Shown here in pieces: positions 9,075 through 17,219 of a stretch of DNA of 64,000 bases. The DNA comes from Pedobacter sp. (GTDB taxonomy: Bacteria > Bacteroidota > Bacteroidia > Sphingobacteriales > Sphingobacteriaceae): the NCBI GenBank assembly GCA_031119475.1, contig JAVHXV010000002.1:62001-126000 (forward strand). The letters are read 5' to 3'. The notes under the pieces are model-generated. The model was not told where the DNA came from. It searched no databases and worked only from the letters and a program-made list of their open reading frames with translations. How positions within the stretch are numbered: the stretch's first letter is position 1; each line of letters begins with the position of its first letter. A program made the translations under genes and the position numbers.

Positions 9075-9707
9075 TTAATGTGCGCTCAGGTAATCGGCAA
9101 CACCTTTTCTATCGGCGTTCATTGCATCTTTACCTTCTTCCCAATTCGCAGGGCATACTTCGCCATGTTTTTGTACGTGGCTATAGGCGTCGATCAGGCG
9201 AAGATATTCTTTAACATTTCTGCCCAATGGCATATCGTTTACACTTTCGTGGAAAACCTTACCAGTCTCATCGATCAGGTAAGTTGCACGATAGGGTACA
9301 TTCGATCCTGTGAATGACTCATTTCCTTCTTCATCATAGCTTACTTCCTGATCCAAGATCTCTAGGATGCCCGATAATTGTCTATGTGTATCAGCCAAAA
9401 GCGGATAGCTTACTCCTTCGATTCCGCCATTGTCTTTTGGTGTATTCAACCAGGCAAAGTGAACTTCGTTGGTATCGCAAGATGCACCAATAACGATGGT
9501 ATTTCTACTGGCAAACTCAGGGAGTGCCTCTTGGAAAGCATGTAATTCGGTCGGGCAAACGAAGGTAAAATCTTTCGGATACCAGAAAAGCAAAACCTTT
9601 GACTGTTTGTTTACCGCTTCTTCGAAGATGTTGATCTTCAGATCATCGCCCATTTCTGAGATGGCGTCTACACTTACGTTCGGGAACTTTTTTCCTACTA
9701 TTGACAT
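9075..9707 (-). CDS. Typical 2-Cys peroxiredoxin (AhpC/Prx1 type)
   Basis: The protein reduces hydrogen peroxide and organic hydroperoxides using thiols. At 210 residues it has the peroxidatic Cys51 in DFTFVCPTE and the resolving Cys185 in HGEVCPANW, the Prx1/AhpC arrangement. The C-terminal tail after the resolving Cys is about 25 residues long. It heads the operon peroxiredoxin-thioredoxin-DUF6952-like. A -7 box (9738-9745) and three dyad elements upstream suggest control by an oxidative-stress regulator. Confidence 0.95.
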   Translation of the reverse strand: MSIVGKKFPNVSVDAISEMGDDLKINIFEEAVNKQSKVLLFWYPKDFTFVCPTELHAFQEALPEFASRNTIVIGASCDTNEVHFAWLNTPKDNGGIEGVSYPLLADTHRQLSGILEILDQEVSYDEEGNESFTGSNVPYRATYLIDETGKVFHESVNDMPLGRNVKEYLRLIDAYSHVQKHGEVCPANWEEGKDAMNADRKGVADYLSAH

Positions 9708-9737
9708 AATTTTCTGTTTAATTTTTTATTTGTACAA

Positions 9738-9745
9738 CAAAGATA
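9738..9745 (-). promoter_or_regulatory. -7 promoter box of the peroxiredoxin operon
   Basis: On the minus strand this reads TATCTTTG, an exact TAnnTTTG match. It lies 30 bp before the peroxiredoxin ATG. The dyads at 9776-9835 sit just upstream of it. Confidence 0.65.
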
Positions 9746-9775
9746 CGCCAACTTAAGGCAAAGTGTACATATTAA

Positions 9776-9835
9776 ATATCGATATCGATATAGATGAAAT
9801 CTATACTATAGTGAAAATAAATTAGATTTAATCTA
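9776..9835. promoter_or_regulatory. Three dyads upstream of the peroxide operon (OxyR-like site candidate)
   Basis: The region holds a perfect 16-bp palindrome ATATCGATATCGATAT (9776-9791), the dyad ATAGATGAAATCTAT (9790-9804) and TAGATTTAATCTA (9823-9835). The second fits the OxyR half-operator pattern ATAG-N7-CTAT. The centres of the second and third dyads are 32 bp apart, three helical turns. The full OxyR four-block pattern is not present, so the regulator is inferred. Confidence 0.5.
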
Positions 9836-9876
9836 TTACTTAAATTTATATCTCATTGAGCAATAAATTTAATGGG

Positions 9877-9914
9877 ATTCGACTTACGAAGTCTTAAGAC
9901 TTCGTAAGTCGAAT
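9877..9914. terminator. 38-bp perfect palindrome after the S9 peptidase gene
   Basis: Each arm is 19 bp (left arm ATTCGACTTACGAAGTCTT) with no unpaired centre. It lies 27 bp beyond the stop codon of the S9 peptidase gene and upstream of the peroxide operon promoter. It probably acts as a transcription terminator, although the T-tract is weak. Confidence 0.6.
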
Positions 9915-9941
9915 TAATTAACCATCAAGCAAAATAATAGA

Positions 9942-12314
9942 CTATTGCTTTAGCGTAGTTTCAAAAAGCTTGAAGATCCGTTTATATTCGTCTGTCCAAC
10001 TGCTTGGCTCAATAAATCCATGGTCTTCTACCGGATAAACAGCCAGCTCCCAATTATTTTTGCCCAGTTCGATAAAACGCTGGGTCAATCGAACAATGTC
10101 CTGGAAGTGCACGTTCACATCTACCATTCCATGGGCCATGAGCAGGTTGCCCTTAAACTTATCGGCATAATAGATTGGAGAGCTCCGTTGATAGGCTATT
10201 GGATCGTTTATTGGTTCGTTCAGGATGTTCGCGGTATAGCCATGGTTGTAATGTGCCCAATCTGTAACCGATCTCAGCGCTCCTCCCGCTCTAAAAACCT
10301 CTGGCTCCTTGAATAGCCCCATCAGGGTGATAAAGCCGCCATAAGAACCACCATACAGCCCCACATGCTTTGGATTAACGCCATACTTTTCTACCAAAAG
10401 CTTTACACCATCGACCTGGTCTGTCAGATCCTTTCCGCCCATGTCGCGATAAATGCCCGTGCGGTGGTTTCTTCCATAGCCTGAACTCGCTGTATAGTCA
10501 ATATCGATAACCGTATAACCATTATCGGCCAACAAATTGTTAAACATATATTCCCTAAAATATTGGCTCCACCAGAAGTGCACATTTTGGAGATATCCGG
10601 CACCATGTACGAAGACCACGGCAGGGCGATTTGGGTGGGGCTGGCTCGCAGGATAGACCCTTGCATACACATCATCGCCATAGCGATTTTTAAAACTCAC
10701 CATTTCTGGTTCGCGCCATTTGTAGCTTTCAAATTCTGCTGTGGTAGATTTCGTCACCTGAACAGCTTTCGCCCCTGCCTTGTTGGGCTGGATGTAGAGC
10801 TCCCAAGGCTTGTTCATATAGGAGTAATTAATTGCCAGCCATTTTTCATCGGGTGATAGGGTGACTTCGTTTCCGCCTTTCATCGTTGTCAACTGCACCA
10901 TTTCACCCCCGTTTACATTCAGCTTATAAAAATGGGTAATCCCAGGGTGTTCCTTATTCGCGGTAATATAAAAACTGCTTTTATCTTTTGATAACTGCAC
11001 CCTTTGTACTTCCCATTTTCCAGCGGTTAACTGTTGTTTATTTCCTGTTGCCACATTAAATACATACAGGTGCGAGTAGCCCGTTGCTTCACTCTGGTAA
11101 TAAAACCGATTGTTATCGATCCAATTGATTCCCCTGCCAATACCAGGTCCGCCAACCCAAGCATCATCTCTTTGGCGATCGATCAAAGTCAGTTTACCTG
11201 TTTCCGCATCCAATTTTAAGATCCAAAAATCTTTATTGTCCTGCGAATCTGCAGTGATAATCGCTACCGTTCCATTTTCATTCCAGTTGGCGATGCCCAT
11301 GTTTACCTTGCGGTCTTCATTTTTCTGTGTCCGCTCGGCCAATTGTTTCGGATAATCCTTCAGATAGTCTGGCAGATCCTTTATGCCGGGCAGTTGTGAG
11401 GGCTGGATCACATAGGTGCTGTCTTTGGTTACGTCATAGAGGTAATTTTCGCTTGAGGTGAGGTTCTCGCCCACCTTTGTTCGCCCGGCAATATCTTCGG
11501 TATAGCCAGAAGATGTTACGTAATTGGGTACGACCGTATTGTGGTTGGTAGTAATGGGCGCAATCAATCGGTAGCTCAGGTATTTGCCATCCGGACTAAC
11601 GGTTGCTCCGTTCAAAATCTTATCTTCCAAATAAATGGGCTTGATTACTCGTTGATTAGGGTCTGTATTTCCGCCAAAGCGCCTTCCACCAGCAAAGCCT
11701 TGCCTAGGCCCCTGTTTGTTCCTTTTTTTGATGATGTCGAACAGATTGGCCTGCTCTGTCCGCAGCCAATTGTCCTGTGCACTTGCAATAGGCCTTTCGG
11801 GCATAGCCGGGCGTTTCCCGCGCACGAAATTGGTCAGCTGCCTGAGTTCGTTGGTCTGTAGGTTAAGCTGGAATACATTGTCATTCCGCATAAAAACAAC
11901 ATCGTTGTTATATAGAAAATATGCTCCACTTTCACGATCAATGGTATTGGTTAACCTGAACTGGGTTTTTTGCTTGAAGTTAGAAAGATAAATATCGCCC
12001 CCTTTTTCAGACAAACCCATGGTTTTGTCCCGGTTGTAGACATAGTTTAAGCCAGCAGCCTTGTCGGCAGCGGCTTCGTCTGTAAGCTCGGGCTTAAAGT
12101 TTTGGACGCCTACCTTGTAAGGCTGGTCTTTTTCCTTGTTTTCAGGATTCCAGGTAAAGAAAACTGTTTTGCTATCCTCAGACCAACGAAAGTTTGTTGG
12201 GGCAATACCCATCCATTTTGGATCGCGCATGATCTTTTCTACGGTCAGTGTCCCAAGCTGTTGGGCTCTGGCTACCGCAGATGATAATAAAAATATAATG
12301 ATTAATTTTTTCAT
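9942..12314 (-). CDS. Secreted S9 family peptidase (dipeptidyl peptidase IV-like)
   Basis: The 790-residue protein has a signal peptide (1-17, ending ARAQ), an N-terminal beta-propeller region (about 40-530) and a C-terminal alpha/beta-hydrolase domain. The catalytic triad is visible: Ser657 in YGGSYGGF, Asp732 in GMVDVNVHF and His765 in EDHGFIEP. The family cleaves dipeptides or short oligopeptides, often after proline. It is the last gene of a minus-strand series of secreted proteins (17130 down to 9942) and follows the M14 carboxypeptidase after 57 bp. Periplasmic peptide degradation is the likely role. Confidence 0.94.
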   Translation of the reverse strand: MKKLIIIFLLSSAVARAQQLGTLTVEKIMRDPKWMGIAPTNFRWSEDSKTVFFTWNPENKEKDQPYKVGVQNFKPELTDEAAADKAAGLNYVYNRDKTMGLSEKGGDIYLSNFKQKTQFRLTNTIDRESGAYFLYNNDVVFMRNDNVFQLNLQTNELRQLTNFVRGKRPAMPERPIASAQDNWLRTEQANLFDIIKKRNKQGPRQGFAGGRRFGGNTDPNQRVIKPIYLEDKILNGATVSPDGKYLSYRLIAPITTNHNTVVPNYVTSSGYTEDIAGRTKVGENLTSSENYLYDVTKDSTYVIQPSQLPGIKDLPDYLKDYPKQLAERTQKNEDRKVNMGIANWNENGTVAIITADSQDNKDFWILKLDAETGKLTLIDRQRDDAWVGGPGIGRGINWIDNNRFYYQSEATGYSHLYVFNVATGNKQQLTAGKWEVQRVQLSKDKSSFYITANKEHPGITHFYKLNVNGGEMVQLTTMKGGNEVTLSPDEKWLAINYSYMNKPWELYIQPNKAGAKAVQVTKSTTAEFESYKWREPEMVSFKNRYGDDVYARVYPASQPHPNRPAVVFVHGAGYLQNVHFWWSQYFREYMFNNLLADNGYTVIDIDYTASSGYGRNHRTGIYRDMGGKDLTDQVDGVKLLVEKYGVNPKHVGLYGGSYGGFITLMGLFKEPEVFRAGGALRSVTDWAHYNHGYTANILNEPINDPIAYQRSSPIYYADKFKGNLLMAHGMVDVNVHFQDIVRLTQRFIELGKNNWELAVYPVEDHGFIEPSSWTDEYKRIFKLFETTLKQ

Positions 12315-12371
12315 GTTAATTCTTCGTTACAGGTTGTACGTTACAACATTCCATATTTCAACTTTGGACAC

Positions 12372-14105
12372 TTAATTTGTTTTGCTCGCCACACCGCCTT
12401 TTTTACTATTCACCGTAACCGTAAACTTGCTTCCTCCGTTAACCAGCCAACGTACCGTTACATAAGAGTTGCCCGCAATATTGCCTACCTTAATATTGGC
12501 CGGATCTATCTTTTGTTCCGTGGTAAAGTTCATATCCCTATTGGTTACGACCATGCCTGCTACTACAGTGCCGCCGCTCAGGGAAATGATATCAGGGGTT
12601 TCGATGTTATTTTTTACATCCTGGCTAGAGTGCGTTGGGATCATCCTATCATTGGTTACCACGGCCGTAACCTGCGTGAATCCACCTGCAATTGCCTCAA
12701 CCTCAATTTCATTGACAGCTAGTTTTGGTGTGTTATAGGCATGGAAAATACTGAAGGCCATGTTCCGGTGTGCATCGCTTTCGAGCAGGAAGCCCGGATG
12801 TAGCCTTGTATAAGTTTTCTTAAAACCGCCGATTTCGATATCTCCATATTGCGGATGTCTGTAGGGATGCCAATCTACAAAGGCATCTTTCATCAGTAAG
12901 TCTTTGTCGAACGCATACAGCTGCGATTGGCTATCCTCTCCATCTGTTTTATTGTACATGGAATAGCCTGTCCAGAGTTCGTTAGAGAAGGTATAGATCC
13001 CTCTTCCACCGTAAAACCAATCCAGTTCGCCACCAAATACCGAATAGAGGTCTTTGTACACGACCAGGTATTTATAGCCCGGCAGCATTTCTTCGCCTTT
13101 TTTGCCCAGCGCATCATACACCCTCACATCAAGCGCATTATAGGTCTCTACGTCTTCGATCGCACCAGGGCCGCGTAAGATCATTCCTCCGTTATTGTGG
13201 TAAGATTGTGCTGCCGCGATATTGGGATGCTTCATGACAAAATCTACAATCGCCCTATTTTCGGGCAATGAAAATGGATATTTGAAAGCACCGCCCTGGA
13301 TGTAATTGGGCTGCCAATTCCATCCCCAGTCGCGATTTGGATCATAAGCTCCCTCGCCATCTTCGTTTACAAACCCATCGCCATCATTATCGATACCTTC
13401 TGATCCCAACAGTTCATATTCTCCCTTTTCATCATTGCCGATCATGATCATCCTACGGGAATCTGTCGGATCGACCTTGAAACGGCCTGTTGAGCTCTTT
13501 CTGCGCATCATTACGATGTGACCATCGCCATCAAGGTCATCGAATCCATCTTCGTTGGTGGCGCCATCGCGGTCATTGTCAATCGGGATCATCCCGCTGC
13601 GCGGACTATGTGCCGTGTTGGCCTGATGGATAAAATTATCCCTGGCATCTGGGTTGATGGTTGGGGCAATATAAAAAGTTTTATCGGCCAAGAGCGATAG
13701 GATGGCCTTATTGCCGGCTCCGTACATTTCGGCAAGATACCATGCCGTATACAGCGCAAATTCACTTCCCTGGATCTCGTTCGAATGGATATTGCCATCG
13801 ATGTACATTGCAGGCTTTTTATCGGCATTGCCAATTTTGGTATCGGTAATGGTCATTACCCAAAGTTCCTTGCCCTGGAACGACTTGCCCATCGATTCGA
13901 GCTTGACCAGGTTAGGATAGGCCGCAGCCAATTTTTTGCAAATTGCGGTAATGGCCGTATGGTCGTTATACCTGTTCCAGCTTATCGGCACTTTTGGATT
14001 TGGCGGAGTGCCTACAGCGGCCAATATATTTTCGGGCTGTTGCCCTTTGCTCAATCCGGCCCACAAAATGAGGAAGGCCAGTAAAAAAATATGCTTAGTT
14101 TTCAT
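12372..14105 (-). CDS. Secreted M14 zinc carboxypeptidase
   Basis: This 577-residue protein has a signal peptide (1-21) and a full set of M14 residues. The zinc ligands are His107 and Glu110 in GNIHSNE and His303 in QSYHNNGG, the substrate-binding segment is NPDARD, and the catalytic Glu376 is in FSNELW. Two acidic, calcium-binding-like inserts (DNDRDGATNEDGFDDLDGDG and IDNDGDGFVNEDG, about residues 176-250) interrupt the catalytic domain. The last 110 residues form a separate beta-rich domain. It sits 11 bp downstream of a degenerate paralogue, a clear tandem duplication. It likely trims C-terminal residues from peptides in the periplasm. Confidence 0.93.
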   Translation of the reverse strand: MKTKHIFLLAFLILWAGLSKGQQPENILAAVGTPPNPKVPISWNRYNDHTAITAICKKLAAAYPNLVKLESMGKSFQGKELWVMTITDTKIGNADKKPAMYIDGNIHSNEIQGSEFALYTAWYLAEMYGAGNKAILSLLADKTFYIAPTINPDARDNFIHQANTAHSPRSGMIPIDNDRDGATNEDGFDDLDGDGHIVMMRRKSSTGRFKVDPTDSRRMIMIGNDEKGEYELLGSEGIDNDGDGFVNEDGEGAYDPNRDWGWNWQPNYIQGGAFKYPFSLPENRAIVDFVMKHPNIAAAQSYHNNGGMILRGPGAIEDVETYNALDVRVYDALGKKGEEMLPGYKYLVVYKDLYSVFGGELDWFYGGRGIYTFSNELWTGYSMYNKTDGEDSQSQLYAFDKDLLMKDAFVDWHPYRHPQYGDIEIGGFKKTYTRLHPGFLLESDAHRNMAFSIFHAYNTPKLAVNEIEVEAIAGGFTQVTAVVTNDRMIPTHSSQDVKNNIETPDIISLSGGTVVAGMVVTNRDMNFTTEQKIDPANIKVGNIAGNSYVTVRWLVNGGSKFTVTVNSKKGGVASKTN

Positions 14106-14116
14106 GGATCCTGATT

Positions 14117-15763
14117 TTATAGTGATAGCGTAACTGATTGATGTCCGGTGGTCGGACTACCTGCTTCGATGACAATTTTTCCAGTGCCCTGCACCAGCCA
14201 AGTCAATTCTTTCGACTCCTTGCCCTGGATACTTTCCAGCGATTGGTTCTTTCTTCCGCTCACGATGGCCTGGTTGGCACTGGCATTTACCTTAACAACA
14301 ATTTTCTTGAGGAAGAAACTCCGGTCGCCGATCTTGGTATAGGTTGGGAGCTCTCCGGTATTCATAATGCTGAGGGTAATCCGCGTCAGTCCATCGGCTA
14401 CTTTTTCGGTCTTTACATTGACCAGTTCCAGCTGTGGTGCCATGCCCGCAAGGCCCAAAATGAAATCGGTATGCTTGGCAACAATGCCGTCAACCAATCG
14501 GTAGGGTGGGTTGATGAGTACAAACGGATCCAATCCGCCCACCTCCACGGTCTGGCCGGGAAAATCGGGATGGCTAATTGCTTTCCACGGCGTAAAGGTA
14601 TTGGCAATGCCCTGTGAGGCAGCCCAGCGCAAATAGCTTGCTGTTGCATCTTCATTGGTGAATTTTTTCTCCTTACGTGTTGAATCTGGATTTACTTTGG
14701 GCACCCACCATCCCGGGGTACTAAAACTTAACCGGCCATAATGAAAATATCCCCATTGGGAGAAATCGCCGTTGTCTGCCTGGGTTTTTGGGGCATCCTT
14801 GGTCTTGGTAATCTTGTTGTAGCGTTCAGAGACCAGGGTGTTTGCCTTGGCATCGGCTTCATACCAACCTGTGATGACACGCTTTGTCAATAGGTTTGGA
14901 TTAAAGCTTACTGGTGACGATAAATTGTTCACCGGCCCAAAGGTAACCAGGGCATACACATTGAAGGCATCGAACAGGAAATCGAAAAGCGCCCTATTCT
15001 CTTTTTCTGAAACCGCATATTCACCTGCTCCGGGCACAAAATTCCGATAATTATAACTGTTGTTGCGGTTAAAGTTGACGCCGCTATTGCCGTCTTCGTT
15101 AAACTGCCCATCCTTGTCGTTGTCAATTCCCTCGGTTAGCAAGATGTATTTCCCGCTTTCGCCCTTGGTGGGGTCTGCCAAGATCAACGACCGTGGATCG
15201 TCTGGATTAATCCGATATTTTCCTGTTGGGTCTGATACGCGCATCCAGGTAATTTTACCATCTCCGTTGAGGTCTTCGGAATCATCTTCGTCCATTTTGC
15301 CGTCGCGGTCATCGTCGGTTTTGGTGGCATTACCACTGCGCTCTGCCTTAATCTTGGCAAAATATTGCTCCGTCGCGTCGGGGCTCATGTTTGGAAAAAT
15401 GTAAAAGGTCTGTTTGTCGAGCAGTGTCTTTACACTGTCTACCGTGGTTGCGGCCAATATTTTTTCCGCAAAGCCGATGGCCATTTCTACACCAAGCAGG
15501 TGTTTTCCTTCAACACCACCAACCACCGCGATGGCAGGTTTCTGGTCGGTATTGCCCGAGCCGAGTGTAAGCATCCAGATTTCTTTGCCGCCCGCTGTCT
15601 GTGTCAGCAGCCTTGATTTGGCAAATTGCGGATATTTTGAGGTCAACGCCTTGATCCGCTGTGCCAGGACAGCCGCATTACTGTAATCCTGCTGGTTTTG
15701 CGCCGAAACTTTTAGGCATAGCAAACACAGAAAAAACAGCTTTAAAAAGTAAAGTTTCTTCAT
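14117..15763 (-). CDS. M14-like secreted protein with degenerate active site
   Basis: The 548-residue protein has a signal peptide (1-21) and aligns along its length with the next gene, including the acidic calcium-like inserts (DDDRDGKMDEDDSEDLNGDG). Its zinc motif is changed. Where the neighbour has His-x-x-Glu (IHSNEIQG), this has Glu85-x-x-His88 (VEGKHLLG), so the two ligands appear exchanged. The third ligand region reads FGPVNNL with no His, and the catalytic Glu region reads FSTPGWW. It is probably not an active carboxypeptidase and may bind or regulate peptides. It remains a full-length open frame, so it is not a decayed pseudogene. Confidence 0.88.
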   Translation of the reverse strand: MKKLYFLKLFFLCLLCLKVSAQNQQDYSNAAVLAQRIKALTSKYPQFAKSRLLTQTAGGKEIWMLTLGSGNTDQKPAIAVVGGVEGKHLLGVEMAIGFAEKILAATTVDSVKTLLDKQTFYIFPNMSPDATEQYFAKIKAERSGNATKTDDDRDGKMDEDDSEDLNGDGKITWMRVSDPTGKYRINPDDPRSLILADPTKGESGKYILLTEGIDNDKDGQFNEDGNSGVNFNRNNSYNYRNFVPGAGEYAVSEKENRALFDFLFDAFNVYALVTFGPVNNLSSPVSFNPNLLTKRVITGWYEADAKANTLVSERYNKITKTKDAPKTQADNGDFSQWGYFHYGRLSFSTPGWWVPKVNPDSTRKEKKFTNEDATASYLRWAASQGIANTFTPWKAISHPDFPGQTVEVGGLDPFVLINPPYRLVDGIVAKHTDFILGLAGMAPQLELVNVKTEKVADGLTRITLSIMNTGELPTYTKIGDRSFFLKKIVVKVNASANQAIVSGRKNQSLESIQGKESKELTWLVQGTGKIVIEAGSPTTGHQSVTLSL

Positions 15764-15831
15764 TTTGTTTAGGTTATGACCGCAATTTATAGAAAATTTT
15801 TGGCCACAACACCCACTGCCTATAAAAGTTA

Positions 15832-15894
15832 CGGTTAATTGTTGAATCGGTTAATCGGTTAACTTTGCAATTAACCAATTCAAACAATCAACCA
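15832..15894. repeat. Imperfect inverted repeat built of GGTTAAT-like units
   Basis: The left arm 15832-15855 pairs with the right arm 15870-15894 with a few mismatches and one gap. The loop is 15856-15869. It lies between the FAD-like gene and the M14-like gene, both on the minus strand, and may attenuate or process the transcript. Confidence 0.6.
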
Positions 15895-15903
15895 GTTAAC
15901 CGA

Positions 15904-17130
15904 CTATCTAACTACCCTACCAGTATCATCAATGTTGACATTGAATGGGGGCATGTAATCCTGTAGCAGTACGGCAAGTTCCTTTCGGGTGATCTGCCTG
16001 TTGAGGTCGAAATTTGAGGTGAAATGATAATTTGCCTTCCAGTTCCTCTCGATTTCCCTTTTCATCTGGTCGATGGATTTATTGCCCACATAGGCAATCA
16101 GGTCCAATGCCGATGCGATGCTAAGCTGTTCGCTTTTATGATCGTCGAACCAAAGCTGTGCCTTGTAAAAGTAATCTTTGAGCGGCTGCCTAATGTCTGC
16201 TGTAGTAATAATCTTATTTGGTGAAAATAGTAACTGTTTGGCATTAAGGTCACCTTTAATGACCCCAGTGAGTCCAACAAGCTGGATGGCCTTCCAATTG
16301 GAGTCCAACGGGCTGATGTCCGCAAAAGGTATCAGGTTTAACTTATAATGAACGAGCTCCCCCTGGATTGTTTTAAGGTTGGATGCAGAGGTTTTGGTAT
16401 CGAAAAATGCAGCATAGGCCGCTGTGGCACCGGCTGCCTGGCCCAACTCCATGCTTTCTGGATCACTTAGCCAGACTAGGTTCTCCTCGTCTTTAACCAG
16501 CAGTTGCTTCAATGAAAATGTGGTGGCCGTACTGCCGCTCAACGACTTGCCGGCGGTAAGGCTGGTACGGTAGAGGTTATCGCTGTAATCTATCTTGCTC
16601 CATTCTACATTGGCCGGCGCCAAGTTCAAGGTCTCGTTCAACCGCGAATCTGTTGAAGCAATCAATACCTTTGGCCTGATCGTTGTTCCATCTGCCAATC
16701 TAAAGCTCCAGCTGTTGCCTGAGCGGTTGGCTTTTGTCCACATCACACTTCTGATCACCTTAAGGTTCTTCACCGTATCGGTAATTGCAGTAAGAAGAGC
16801 ATTGGCTTTTTGTTTATCGAAATTAGCCTTGAAATCGGCCGATGCGGTTTTATTCAAAAAACTATCGGTATACTTTTTTTGGAATTGCAGTTGAAATCCA
16901 GAAACGATATCCTTTTCCGGGGCTACCAGGTCAAACCCTCCCGCCTGTAAAAGGATGGCCGTTTGAACGCCAGAACGTGCAGACTGGATGGCGGCAGAAA
17001 TGGCCGCATTTCTATTTCCGATCACCAGCACGGCTGGTTTAAATTCTTCTTTCTTAGGTGCCTTTTTCTGTGCCTGGGCTTCCCCACAAAAAGCAAGGCC
17101 GATCAAAACAAATAACAATGTTCTATTCAT
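15904..17130 (-). CDS. Secreted FAD-dependent oxidoreductase-like protein, degenerate Rossmann motif
   Basis: The 408-residue protein has a signal peptide (1-20, ending AQAQ). Next comes a Rossmann-like start, VLVIGNRNAAISAAIQSARSG, which is where FAD_oxidored-type proteins carry GGGxxGxxxA. Here the glycine pattern is lost (GNRNAA), so FAD binding is doubtful. The C-terminus has ITRKELAVLLQDYMPPF, similar to the S-layer-like tail seen in related Bacteroidota proteins. It is the first gene of the secreted peptidase series and is divergent from the aldehyde dehydrogenase gene. The function is uncertain. A binding or structural role is possible. Confidence 0.7.
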   Translation of the reverse strand: MNRTLLFVLIGLAFCGEAQAQKKAPKKEEFKPAVLVIGNRNAAISAAIQSARSGVQTAILLQAGGFDLVAPEKDIVSGFQLQFQKKYTDSFLNKTASADFKANFDKQKANALLTAITDTVKNLKVIRSVMWTKANRSGNSWSFRLADGTTIRPKVLIASTDSRLNETLNLAPANVEWSKIDYSDNLYRTSLTAGKSLSGSTATTFSLKQLLVKDEENLVWLSDPESMELGQAAGATAAYAAFFDTKTSASNLKTIQGELVHYKLNLIPFADISPLDSNWKAIQLVGLTGVIKGDLNAKQLLFSPNKIITTADIRQPLKDYFYKAQLWFDDHKSEQLSIASALDLIAYVGNKSIDQMKREIERNWKANYHFTSNFDLNRQITRKELAVLLQDYMPPFNVNIDDTGRVVR

Positions 17131-17219
17131 CTCTATTAATTTATGCTTGATGTTGCAAGATGCTTTATTATCGTGTGTTTTTAATGAATTTCACTGTCAT
17201 TTAACTATATTTAACAAAT

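Noticed and set aside
9776..9835. Canonical OxyR tetramer site
   Set aside because: Only one ATAG-N7-CTAT block is present. The next block at 22-bp offset is missing, so only a looser claim was made.
14117..15763. M14-like gene as a decayed pseudogene
   Set aside because: The frame is intact over 548 codons with signal peptide and conserved acidic inserts, so it seems maintained.
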